DNA from: Ischnura elegans
Taxonomy: Eukaryota; Arthropoda; Insecta; Odonata; Coenagrionidae
Length of the DNA: 64,000 nt
Assembly (NCBI RefSeq): GCF_921293095.1
Contig: NC_060254.1
Location: forward strand, 310,001 to 374,000
Direction of reading: 5' to 3'
Shown: one piece after another, positions 19,208-30,175 of the stretch
Numbering within the stretch: position 1 is the stretch's first letter
Layout of the letters: the number at the start of each line of letters is the position of its first letter
The notes under the pieces: generated by a model
Told to the model about the DNA's origin: nothing
Seen by the model: the letters and a program-made list of their open reading frames with translations, nothing else
Database searches by the model: none
Program-made: the position numbers and the translations under genes

Positions 19208-20514
19208 CTTGCGTGTAAACGCATGACTACATTCGTATCTCGCTAATAATTATGTCCGTTCATTTTTATGTAAGGTTCGGACTGCGTTGGCTTAAATATA
19301 TGAAAATTACCTGTAGATAACTACCTGCTCACGGTGTTCAATAGGTTTCCCGCACGGCTCATACCTGTAAGATGGTTTGAACCACTCGCTTTCGTCACAG
19401 ATGGCAAGTTCATTAATGCGGATGGAGAATCGTACTTTGACAATTAAATACGCAGAAAACTGAAGTGTGCGTCAAATCGGTTACATCCTTCCACCAAATC
19501 ATATTTATATACAAATAAGAAATCTCTTCACTCGAAGTTTACAGCAACCCAAATAGTAACAGGAATCGCGAATCTCATGATTCACTTCCAAATGTCCACC
19601 ACGAAGTAGTTTTTGTACATGGAATTTACTGCGACAATATGGAAAATCAGTAAACTAAACTCGTACGCAATCAATTATCTCCATTTATGCTTATTTCTGG
19701 TATGCTGTCGTCTGCGATCTTGTTTGCTTACATTGAATTCTTATGCGGCGTTGCCAAACCGAATCTTCTGGCATCCGGTCGTCTGCAGGAAATGCCTGGT
19801 CGACGAAAAGTTTTTTTTAATATTTTAATTATACTACCGGTGACCTGTAAATCTAATACCACCAAAAATTCATATATGAAGTGTACCACGCGCAGTTAGT
19901 TTTTCGTCGATTTCTATGAACGATAAATACTTATTTTTAAATAAATTCTGCTGCCAAAGCGCATGGCTCCTATCTATGCCATGTAAATTAGCTTCTCTTT
20001 ACACACAAATTTCTCTGAATTTAGCCCGGTAAGGGGTGTATATTATGATATCATTGGAAAGAGTAAGACTTTTTCTTTGCAATGGGATAGAAATCTCAGA
20101 ATTCTATGATGATTGATTTTTCGCTCAAAGAATTTCATTTACCAATTTATGCCTCTTTCTCTGTCTGTACTCCGTGAGGTTAGGGTTTTTGCCAATGCGT
20201 AGCGGGCAAGCCGTCTCCCTTGAGAATGACGCGCAGTGGGCTTGCCGTCTCCCTGGTGAATGCCGGTGTCTACCGCCGCGCGGTGTTTTTCGCTTTCAAA
20301 GTCGCCAGACTTATTAACACAAAGTCACGTTGGTAACTACATTGTAGCTGTATTGCATTTGGAGCATTTTTAATTGTATCACTAGTTGAACATCGACAGA
20401 AAACAGTGACGTGGAGCTGGTGAGAGGACCCAGTTCATGGTATTCGTACTGTGAATATAACGAAAGGCAGAAAGACTGATTAATTGGATATTAAGAAATA
20501 CTTCGAGGTTGATA
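19208..20514. other. Mostly non-coding, with a 2x ~32-bp tandem repeat
   Basis: No supported gene. At about 20198-20263 two ~32-bp units of the form GCGYAGYGGGCNWGCCGTCT...GAATG lie in tandem in a GC-rich patch upstream of the hAT-like reading frame. They may be its leader or terminal region; I could not identify hAT termini. Confidence 0.35.
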
Positions 20515-20829
20515 ATGCCTAAAGTTGTGACTGTGTTTCAGAGAGTGCAAGAGTATGAGACAGAAGGATTTTATGTGTTTGATAAAGCAAAACAAATTAT
20601 GATGTGCAAGTTTTGCAATATCATTGTGGGCTGGAGCCGGAAAGACACATGTGAGAAGCATGTCAACACCAGAGCTTCTCATAAAGCAAATAAGGAGAGG
20701 GTGATGTCTGAGGGAGGATCAAAACGGCAGACATCGATTTCTGAAACATTGGATGCGAGCAAACGGGCAAGGCAAGAAAAAGAACAATTCACAAAAGACA
20801 CGGTGAGGGCATTTATGAAAGATAATATA
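20515..20829 (+). pseudogene. hAT/CGGBP1-like transposase, N-terminal part with BED-type zinc finger
   Basis: The frame starts at ATG 20515 (MPKVVTVFQRVQEY). Residues about 26-52 hold CKFC...CEKHVNTRASH, a C2H2 BED-type zinc finger as in CGG-repeat-binding protein 1 and related hAT transposases. A basic region follows (KRQTSISETL...KRARQEK). The gypsy element enters at 20830, inside an FMKDNI.LFK segment, leaving the duplication ATAC on both sides. The remainder is at 30176-31643. Whether this is a transposon or a decayed domesticated gene cannot be decided without its termini. Confidence 0.8.
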
Positions 20830-20830
20830 C

Positions 20831-22100
20831 TGTAGCGGTACGGACCGGAGCCGGCCCGACGCATCACTTTAAAACATCGCGGCTGGGGGGGTTACGTCTG
20901 CGCGCACGCTCACAATTTTAGCATTTTTTGTTTACGGAGTTCTGTACCAGATTTATGTAAAGGGTTTATTTTTTTTTGTAGAATATTTTTTTATGTAAGT
21001 GAAGTCGAGTGAAATTGTGTGAGAGTGGATTTCCGGGAGAGGCGACGCAGTGGTTCTCTCCCGGAATGCGTTTGAAAACCCGCCTTTCGGCTGGGGAAAA
21101 AGAGGGCGTTGTGGTGCACCAGAGGTGATTTTGGGAAGTACAGAGGTGATAAAAGGGAGAGACGAGAAGTCTAGCTCTCTCCTACGGTCTGACACGTCAG
21201 AAGTCAAATAGTGGTGTTCAGTGACAAGCAGCAGCAGCCAAGCTACGGCACGTGGAGGAGGCAGATACGAGGACAGCTCGTCAGGGGTGGCGAGAACATC
21301 GGATAAAGGAAGTAAGCTTGGAATTTACCAAAGCCCGAATAGATCCTTTTGTATCCAGATTGTTTTCCCCTTTGAAAGTCCCAAGTGTACTCCCCACAAT
21401 AAGGCCCTAGTGAATTCACTGTTGGCTGGTCTTAGTCACGGCCCTGCAAGACTTAAGTGCGGCACGTGGTGAAGCTTGAGCATAACATTTGAATGTTAGT
21501 GTCACTTGGCGGATCATTGAGCCCGAATTCAAGACGGGTGGCCACTTGAACAGACTAACGCCTAATTTATACTTGCATTGCACGGAAAGTTTTTTTTGTG
21601 TAAGTTTGATGTCACGCTATTTACGTTGTTCATTCGCCAAAGAGCGTGGGTATATTTTGTTGTTGGAAACATCATTTTTTTAATAATAATCATTGAGAAA
21701 GTGCGATTGTAATTTTGTAGGAGAAGCCGAAGGCGCATATTTCATGTTGGAGGTGACGCCGATGGATTTTGGAACGGGGATTTATTGTGTGTGTTTGGGG
21801 AATACTTTAGTGTCAGTGTAAACTTTGGAACCTATGGTAATTCAGTTATTAAAAATCAATTGTAAAAGGGATGTCATTGAAGTTATTTGTTTTGCTATTG
21901 CCACGATTTCCTTAAATCCTGTCGTAAGTGAGTGTGCGTGCAGGCACGAACAATTGGGGAACTTGATTTTAAGCCCGGAAACGGTAAGTCTCCGTAGGGG
22001 CAATTTTATATTTTGGGGTAGTGGAGAGTTAACTATCACATGTACGGGGAGATATCGAACGGGAGGCGAGCGGGCGGCTCTCGCGGTTTGAACCATTACA
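20831..22100 (+). repeat. gypsy 5' LTR
   Basis: Starts TGTAGCGGTACGG and ends GAACCATTACA. Compared with 28903-30171 it has one extra T in a T-run, a C/T change near 21732 and an A/G change in the last bases. Small open frames inside occur in both LTRs and are shadows. Confidence 0.93.
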
Positions 22101-22503
22101 TATGAAAAATGGCGCTGCGGACAGGATCCCAATTCATTCATTCACTTTTAAAAGGGCAATTGAGGGAAAATATTTTCTGGCAGAGTTAATTCGTTATGGC
22201 AAGCGAATGGTTCTTGTAAAAATAATTTTGTTTCAGTTACGGAAAGACTATTTGTCAAGTGTGGAGTGCTGGGCTCATTCAGGTTCCTAAACCACGAATG
22301 CGTCATCGTCGCGGAGGGTTCTTTGGTGAGGCCTGGGCACGCTTTGTAGGGGGTGTATTTGTGATTAGTGTGGGGGAGAAGTTGGTTTTCGACGGGGACG
22401 TTTTGAGAAAGAACCAAATCGTGTTAAGACGGCCGAGAGGAGTCAAAGGGAGGAAAGAATCATGCTCAATCGTAATATAGGGGATTTGATTGGGTTGGCC
22501 ATT

Positions 22504-23379
22504 ATGGAGGAAGTGGAACGGGACGCAGAGTCACCGGTTGGTCAAACGGAGTCCACTATAGAGTCGATTTACCAAACGCCGATCGCGTTGAACCCGGTGC
22601 GTGAGTTATTGGAGGAAATGCGGGAGAGGGAACTCCTACGGGAGAAGGAGAAGCAGGAAAGACGTAAGGAGAAGGAACGAGAGAGGGAACTCTTACGGGA
22701 GAAGGAGAAAGAGGAAAGACGTAAGGAGAAGGATCAGGAGAAGGAGGAATTGCGTAAAGAAAGGCAATCCCTTCAGAGCGAATTTTTGAAAATGATGGGG
22801 GCGGTCAATATCCGAATTTCCCAACAGGAATCTACATTAGTAGAAGTTAAGGAAGTGACTATCAATCTCGGGGAGCGGATGAACAGAATAGAGGGTGAGG
22901 TTGAAGTTACGAGGGAACAAATAAAGGAGTCGACGAAAACAAAATTTGAATTGTTGAAGGGGCGCTTGGAGCGTTCAGAGCAACAGGGGCCTACCTCGGT
23001 AGTTGGTGGAATCACATGGGCGAAGGACGCAATTGTAATGCCTACGTTCCGAGGATGTACTTACAAGAATCTGATTACTTTTGTGAAGGGAGCAGAAAGG
23101 TATTTTACAGCGGTATCTTGTGGGGAAAATCAAAAAAGTATAATTTTTGTTAACATGTTACGGGAAAAAGCAAGTCTGTGGGTAAAGACATTGGAATCCA
23201 TCGATGAGGGATACGAGGACTTGAAAGGGAAGTTTTTGGGTCGATATTGGGACTTGAAGGCCAGGTGTCGATCTCGAGAAAATGTAAGTAAAGGGAGATA
23301 TTATCCCGGGGGAAGGGAGACAATGGAAGAATATGCGATGAAAAAAATCGTATTAGCGAAAGATTGCGAGCCACCACTA
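22504..23379 (+). pseudogene. gypsy gag, first part
   Basis: A likely start is ATG 22504 (MEEVERD). The N-terminal third is a highly charged coiled coil containing two 57-bp tandem units (22624-22680 and 22681-22737) that encode RERELLREKEK.ERRKEKE repeats. A gag capsid-like region follows: MPTFRGCTYKN, VKGAERYF and LREKASLWVKTLE. No CCHC knuckle is seen. The frame is cut at 23380 by a MITE with a TA duplication and continues in phase at 23746 (SEEEIIYFLSRQYPIGIQNL). It is cut again at 23847 and resumes at 26086 (LLSMLRIYDSV). Confidence 0.75.
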
Positions 23380-23743
23380 CAGTCCGGCCGCCGAGAGTTG
23401 TCCGATGACAGCTAGAAGGAGTAGGGGGCAAGGTTGCCAGGTAAGAAATGGAAACGCCCACACCACACGTAAACAAAAGGGTTCCCTTAAGAAAGGAACC
23501 AGAAGGGACGACGAGCGTGAAGGACCCAAAGGAAGATTCCTTTGTTTTGGCGATTCGCAGAAAGGGCTTGTTTTGGTGGCTCAGGCTTGTTTCAGTGCTT
23601 CATATCCATGAGACAACGTTGTATGCCTGGGCGAGGGTATGAGGTGCGTTTGGGGGACAGCAATTGGCTGCAAACCGTGCAGGCGCAGGGTTCTCCGCCC
23701 CTCCTTTTGAACTGTCATCGGACAACTCTCGACGGCCGGACTG
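23380..23743. mobile_element. Tc1/mariner-type MITE in gypsy gag
   Basis: Terminal inverted repeats of 32 bp with one mismatch (CAGTCCGGCCGYCGAGAG then TTGTCCGATGACAG). TA duplication at 23378-23379 and 23744-23745. Removing it plus one TA keeps the gag frame open. The interior has no transposase. Confidence 0.9.
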
Positions 23744-23838
23744 TAAGTGAGGAGGAGATTATTTATTTTTTGAGCCGTCAATATCCCATTGGGATACAGA
23801 ATTTGTTGGGAAGTGCGAAGGTAGCGTCGACCCATGAG
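23744..23838 (+). pseudogene. gypsy gag, middle part
   Basis: A short gag stretch between two nested elements, encoding EEEIIYFLSRQYPIG through KVASTHE. It is in phase with both neighbouring gag parts once each insert and one duplication are removed. Confidence 0.75.
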
Positions 23839-23846
23839 TTACTGAG

Positions 23847-26085
23847 CATAGAGGTTACTGGAGGGGCCGCGCCCTATCCTTTCCAATAGCGGGAAGTGAA
23901 GCCAGGGGGGCGTGGCCAAATTACGCATTTAGCCATGATGCCGTGCCCTGCTATAACACAGAGTATTACGGGGCAACGACAAATTTTTGCTTTTAACTCA
24001 TTAAATAATACCTTTAGGCATTTTTCGCGAAAGGTACGATGAAAATAAATAGTAATACATGCCCAAAGAATAAATTTATGCTGGATCAGAGCCGTTGTGA
24101 CCTGCAGGAAGACAATAATCAACGGACAATGAGGTGCTTAGTCAAGTATAATTGACTCAATATTACTAGCTAAACAATGGCTGGCAATTCGAAAATTGCA
24201 TTAATTTCAACTTAATGAATCTTAATCCGGAAATTAAAGATCGATTGAATATGTTGCTATGCACCGTCGTTACTTCTACGAACATTGTAATCACCATTGA
24301 ACTCGTCATGAACTGCTCCTGTACGATAGAAATATTGACCAAACCCGAAGTTAAAATAAGTTTTACGACATTACGCAGAAATAACTCACGACTTTGTTTC
24401 ATATAATTCCATTTTCACTGTCAAAGCCCCCGAAAAAGAACGGTGCTACCTCTCGTAATGCAAGTTAATGCACTACGAGTGCGTACGTCCGCAGTTGACC
24501 ATGCTCAAGTAAGATTGACGGACGAAAGATTGCGAAATCACTACGTTTTCGATACAAATTATTTTATTTTTACTACCCAAGCCCCTGGAAAATATCCATA
24601 CTACATCAAGTAATGCCCCTTTGCACGCGAGTGAACTCGTCTGAGTGCGTGCCTCTAAATTTAACTTGACGAAAAGGTCGAAATATTATGATTTTCAAAG
24701 AAAAACAAAATCAAGCATAAAAATTCATTTAATGGGCAAATAACAAAAAGATTAATTCACGACACAAAAAATTTTCACATTGTTCAAGTACAAGATTCAA
24801 CTTTGGCAGATCAACAGCAAATGTAAACATACACAATGCATGGGTGAGGCCAAAAATGCAAAACCGAAATGCAAACAGCTAAGGCGATTGCAATTCATAA
24901 TTTTTCCAGTGAGCAACTGCCACTCTTCATGATTCATCACAGGAAAGTAAATGGTGAAAAGTTTTCGGAAATGGCTTAATAAAAGGACCAGCAAACTTCC
25001 AAGGATATCCTGAAAAAAGTAGAAAGGCTGCGAAAGTGAATATGTATAGGTGGAAAGAAATTTCCTCTACAATAACCATTATTTTTATAAATACACCAAT
25101 TCCAAAAAATATTACTATAGATAATGTATTTAAATTAAGGTACTAGCAATAATTACCACTTCTTGCCCCGTAAAGTTTAACATATGCTGAGAATAACAAT
25201 CAAATAACGTAATTAACAGTGTCCTGTGATGCCTTAAGGTAATTACAAAGGGCAGAAGCTGGACTTATGAGAAAATTGACATTGTTAACTGCCCGCATAT
25301 TCTTTGTAACAATGAAGTGTATTCTACCTAATCGCCTCATAACTGCTATGTCTTCTTCAATATTTTAACTGAAAAATTACAGAACACCACATAACTCCGC
25401 ATAATACCTTACTAGCCATCTAAAAGGTGTGTGTGACACGTGTTTCAGGCGCATTATTTCCCATCGTTACTATTATACTCGCAACAAAATAGTGAACATG
25501 GCACTTAAAATATTATACTCGCAACAAAATAGTTATCATGACACTTAAAATACAAATAAAATACTTAATTACTACCGTTGACTAATAACATTATCAACTA
25601 TTCACATTAAAAGGCACCCCAAACACGAGCACGTTGTAGGTAACAAAGTCAATATGTATCAGGTGCAGCGAACATCTCACGCTATATTGCATTTTTTTGA
25701 CTATTTTATTCTATATTTTACTCACCGGTGGAAAGTAAGGCCTGTTTTCTTCCTTTCCGTGCGATTATTGCACCCGTAAGCCGAGCAGCAAACCATCTGC
25801 GAATGCAAAGTTTAAATAGCATATAGCAAATAGCGTAACGGAATGTTTCCGAATGTAGATAATAATATCCATGAAAATAAACACACTAATAAATATTTAC
25901 GTACCTTTATATGACCTCTGTAGCCACTGGTTTCAGAAAAAAACAATATTTACTTAACATGTAAGCTTACGGCAAATCGACGAAGCGGGGCAGAGCATGG
26001 TGGCTAAATGCGCAAAAGTACCGTTATGCCTGGTTATGCCTGGCTTCACCTCAGAGCGCTTATGCCCCCTCCAGATACCTCTATG
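23847..26085. mobile_element. 2,239-bp non-autonomous DNA element with 8-bp duplication in gypsy gag
   Basis: Termini are CATAGAGGTTACTGGAGGGG and its imperfect inverse ...CCCCCTCCAGATACCTCTATG. The inverted similarity continues for about 100 bp and includes GTGAAGCCAGG and GCATTTAGCCA. The 8-bp duplication TTACTGAG is at 23839-23846 and 26086-26093. An 8-bp duplication with CA ends fits hAT or P-type elements; I cannot choose between them. The interior has no transposase. It includes a 40-bp tandem pair at 25471-25550 (ATACTCGCAACAAAATAGT). Confidence 0.85.
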
Positions 26086-26093
26086 TTACTGAG

Positions 26094-26421
26094 TATGTTA
26101 AGAATCTACGACTCAGTGAATGACGAGGAGAGTAGGTCGGGGCCCCAGGCAGCCCAACAAAACAGGCGAGTGGCGTCCATAAACGTTTCAGAGGGAAGAA
26201 GGGGAGCCGTAGAAAGGAAGGGTGAGGGGGAGTTGAGAGGGTCTGAGGCGAGAACTCCGGTTTTGCCCACTTTTACGATCCCACCGCCGGCATTAGGTAA
26301 TCCCCAGAGAACGAGAAGGGAAGCCGAGAAGGAGGGAGCAATTAGTAAGGTTGTAGGTGAGACGACCCAAGGTGAAGGCGCGGGGGTTAGAAGCATTGAG
26401 ACGATACCGTTAAACGGGTAA
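26094..26421 (+). pseudogene. gypsy gag, C-terminal part
   Basis: In phase with the upstream gag parts: MLRIYDSVNDEESRSG, then a basic and proline-rich tail ending IPLNG at TAA 26419-26421. Beyond that stop the gag frame stays open to 26511 across a run of ten A followed by GGGG (26455-26468). The stop may therefore be a later mutation, and a shift to the pol frame could occur there, as many gypsy elements make pol by frameshifting. That is inference. Confidence 0.6.
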
Positions 26422-26437
26422 GGTCCGAGGCGAGTGA

Positions 26438-28336
26438 TTCCGTCGGCTCGGAAGAAAAAAAAAAGGGGAATCACGAGAAATAATAGCTACGTGCATCCTA
26501 GAGGGTAATCATTTAGACGACTTATTGTATGAGGAAGAAAGACAAGTTATGAGGAGAGAATGTCCGGAGATTCAAGTGGAGTGTGGAGGTCATAGGGTAG
26601 GGGCTCTGATAGATACGGGTAGCGAAGTCTCAGCGATAGACGAAGCGTTATTTGAGCAGCTGTTAGCTAAAGACCCCAAACTTCCAATATTTCCGATGAA
26701 AAAGTGTTTTTTGGTATGTGCTAATAGAAAGAAATCGCACGCAATTACAAAGCAAGCGTTAATTACGGTGCAAGTGGGAATAAGAGAAGTTGACGTAGTG
26801 TGTCTCGTTGTGCAGAATTTAATTCGTCAACTCATCTTAGGGACAGACTGGTTGGCGGAAGTTGGCGCTACGATTGATTTTAAGGAGGGAAAAGTACAAT
26901 TTAAGGTGGGAGAAGAGGGTGAAGTGGAGGCTGAGTTTCCCGTGTGTACGTTGACTTTGGGCGAAGAAAAAGGGAGAAAGGGCGCCACTGTCACGGACAG
27001 CGAAATTAAAGAAACAGTCCAAAGCCTCAATCATTTATATATTGATCAAAGACGATCATTGGGTGCTTTATTAAGTAAATTCCAAGGGATCTTTTCTGAG
27101 GAACCGGGGTTAGTTAAAGGATTTACGCATAGGATTCAGTTGACGGAGGAAACGACTTTCGTAATGAAGTCTTACCCCATTCTTCGCGTGTATGAACCCT
27201 TGGTAGATGCCCAGATTAATGAGATGGTGGAAATGGGAATCATTAGGAAGTCTCCTAGCCCATTTGTAAATCCACTTGTTGTGGTCAAGAAGGGAAAGGG
27301 AAACGTGAGGTTATGTTTGGATGCTCGCCGTTTGAATAAAGTTACCATCCCTGAGCGTGATAGGCCACCGCAGGTGGAGCAACTTTTGAGAAAATTTCAT
27401 GGGAAGAGTTTTTTTTCCACCACTGACCTCACGTCTGCGTATTGGCAGATGAAACTCCATCCTAATGACCAAAAATATACTGCATTTTTGCATAAACATA
27501 CTTCTTATGTGTTTCAGCGTGTCCCCTATGGATTAAAAAATAGTGGAGCAGCAATGACGAGGTGTATCGATGGGATTATAGGACCGGAAGCCGAGTCATT
27601 CGTAACCATGTATGTGGATGACGTTTTAGTGGCGTCTAGTTCGTTCGATGAACACTTGGAGCACCTTAAGGTTCTATTTGAAAAATTCAGAACTGCCAAT
27701 GTAACATTAAATGTGGGATAATCTCGTTTCTGTAGATTGCAAGTTCCATTTGTAGGGCATGTTTTAACGCCTGAGGGAATAAAGGCTGACGAAGATAAAA
27801 TTAATGCGGTGCAGCGAGCTCCTGTACCGACGAATCAAAGGGAATTACGTGGGTTTTTGGGTTTGTGCAATTACTATTTGGGTTTGTGAGGGCTATGCGC
27901 ACCTCATAGTACCACTTCTTTCCCTCCTCAAGGGAGAAGCTGTGTGGAAGTGGACTGCAGAGCATCAAGAAGCGTTTGAATGTGTGAAAAGAAAGTTTTT
28001 AGACACAGTGATGTTACGCTATCCTGATTATGATAGGCCGATGTATTTGCAGACAGATAGCTCACATCATGGGATTGGAGCTGTTTTATTTCAAAAAGGG
28101 GAAGATGGAAGGGAGCAAGTGATAGCTTTTATTAGTCGTACATTGAAAGGCGCCGAATTAGCGTACACAACGACCAAAAAAGAGGCGTTGGCTATTGTTT
28201 GGGCCGTTCAGAGACTCCGACCTACTATATTAGGAAGTGAGTTAACCATAATTTCGGATCACAAAGCTCTCACATTTTTGAAGAGATGTAAATTAAATAA
28301 CAGCCGTCTGACAAGGTGGGTGTTAGCATTGCATGA
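26438..28336 (+). pseudogene. gypsy pol: protease, reverse transcriptase, RNase H
   Basis: The pol frame opens at 26438 after a stop. The protease motif ALIDTGSEVSAI is near 26603-26638, with ILGTDWL as the flap-side block. RT shows LVVVKKGKGNVRLCLDARRL, STTDLTSAYWQM and YVDD at about 27611-27622. An in-frame TAA falls at 27719-27721, and a frameshift near 27880 shifts the rest. RNase H follows with LQTDSSHHGIGAVLF, AYTTTKKEALAIVWA and ISDHKALTFL. The frame then passes from VLALHES straight to the distal integrase region at about 28337, so the HHCC zinc domain and the DDE core are deleted. Confidence 0.85.
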
Positions 28337-28739
28337 GAGTACGGGATTAACTCCAATGGAAGTGCATTTTGGGGAAAAACCATCCCGGGAGGATGATGAA
28401 TGAGTAAAAGTACCAGGCCAAGCTGAGTATTCACGGGCTGATGTGACGCATTTGGTGCAAGGGAGACTGAAACGAGCCGGTCGCATTCGTCGGTCTAGAC
28501 AGAAGGGGAAGACTCATAAGTTTCAAATAAATGACCGAGTATTGATGAGAACCCCTCGTCCTTCGGACGCGAAAACAGGAAAGTTTCATAAATTCTTTCA
28601 CTTATTCACGGGACCGTTCCGTGTCTCAAAGTTTGCGGGTCCAAATGCTTGCCATCTCGAAGAAGACTCAGGGGAGTCAATTGGTATACATAATGTGGGA
28701 AATTTGAAACCATATTTTGAACTTCCTCATGGGGAGTAG
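28337..28739 (+). pseudogene. gypsy pol: distal integrase remnant
   Basis: Encodes TGLTPMEVHFGEKPSR, an in-frame TGA at 28401-28403 (probably an old Trp codon), then a basic linker, KFQINDRVLMRT and the GPFRV...NLKPYFELP end of gypsy integrases. Only the region after the catalytic core survives. About 160 bp of non-coding sequence follow before the 3' LTR. Confidence 0.82.
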
Positions 28740-28902
28740 TTAGTCTACTGTGGGGATGAGACGATTGGGTAGAGTACTCAATCAGTAATTAATTTTGTTT
28801 GATTCATGTTACTGCAGGCAAAATTTATTGTTTCTTGGCTGGTAAACTAACCAGAGGGTAATTTAACTGGAGATACTCCGTGTTTAGTTTAGTGTGGGGG
28901 TG

Positions 28903-30171
28903 TGTAGCGGTACGGACCGGAGCCGGCCCGACGCATCACTTTAAAACATCGCGGCTGGGGGGGTTACGTCTGCGCGCACGCTCACAATTTTAGCATTTTT
29001 TGTTTACGGAGTTCTGTACCAGATTTATGTAAAGGGTTTATTTTTTTTGTAGAATATTTTTTTATGTAAGTGAAGTCGAGTGAAATTGTGTGAGAGTGGA
29101 TTTCCGGGAGAGGCGACGCAGTGGTTCTCTCCCGGAATGCGTTTGAAAACCCGCCTTTCGGCTGGGGAAAAAGAGGGCGTTGTGGTGCACCAGAGGTGAT
29201 TTTGGGAAGTACAGAGGTGATAAAAGGGAGAGACGAGAAGTCTAGCTCTCTCCTACGGTCTGACACGTCAGAAGTCAAATAGTGGTGTTCAGTGACAAGC
29301 AGCAGCAGCCAAGCTACGGCACGTGGAGGAGGCAGATACGAGGACAGCTCGTCAGGGGTGGCGAGAACATCGGATAAAGGAAGTAAGCTTGGAATTTACC
29401 AAAGCCCGAATAGATCCTTTTGTATCCAGATTGTTTTCCCCTTTGAAAGTCCCAAGTGTACTCCCCACAATAAGGCCCTAGTGAATTCACTGTTGGCTGG
29501 TCTTAGTCACGGCCCTGCAAGACTTAAGTGCGGCACGTGGTGAAGCTTGAGCATAACATTTGAATGTTAGTGTCACTTGGCGGATCATTGAGCCCGAATT
29601 CAAGACGGGTGGCCACTTGAACAGACTAACGCCTAATTTATACTTGCATTGCACGGAAAGTTTTTTTTGTGTAAGTTTGATGTCACGCTATTTACGTTGT
29701 TCATTCGCCAAAGAGCGTGGGTATATTTTGTTGTTGGAAACATCATTTTTTTAATAATAATCATTGAGAAAGTGCGATTGTAATTTTGTAGGAGAAGCCG
29801 AAGGTGCATATTTCATGTTGGAGGTGACGCCGATGGATTTTGGAACGGGGATTTATTGTGTGTGTTTGGGGAATACTTTAGTGTCAGTGTAAACTTTGGA
29901 ACCTATGGTAATTCAGTTATTAAAAATCAATTGTAAAAGGGATGTCATTGAAGTTATTTGTTTTGCTATTGCCACGATTTCCTTAAATCCTGTCGTAAGT
30001 GAGTGTGCGTGCAGGCACGAACAATTGGGGAACTTGATTTTAAGCCCGGAAACGGTAAGTCTCCGTAGGGGCAATTTTATATTTTGGGGTAGTGGAGAGT
30101 TAACTATCACATGTACGGGGAGATATCGAACGGGAGGCGAGCGGGCGGCTCTCGCGGTTTGAACCGTTACA
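28903..30171 (+). repeat. gypsy 3' LTR
   Basis: Near-identical to 20831-22100. It ends GAACCGTTACA, followed by ATAC and the continuation of the hAT-like frame. Confidence 0.93.
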
Positions 30172-30175
30172 ATAC

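Larger units (their letters stand above)
20831..30171 (+). mobile_element. gypsy (Ty3-type) LTR retrotransposon with two nested DNA elements and no integrase core
   Basis: The LTRs are 20831-22100 and 28903-30171 (1,270 and 1,269 bp), TGTAGCGG...TTACA, with the 4-bp duplication ATAC (20827-20830 and 30172-30175) typical of gypsy. I count about three LTR differences, so it is very young. A primer site candidate TGGCGCTGCGGACAGGATC starts at about 22110. Gag and pol lie on the plus strand. Gag is split by a 364-bp MITE and a 2,239-bp DNA element. Pol has one frameshift, two in-frame stops and a deletion that removes the integrase catalytic core. It is inserted in the hAT-like gene. Confidence 0.93.

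Noticed and set aside
20953-22417. Several 60-100-codon frames in the gypsy LTR and leader
   Set aside because: Present in both LTRs on both strands; GC-richer LTR sequence simply has fewer stops.
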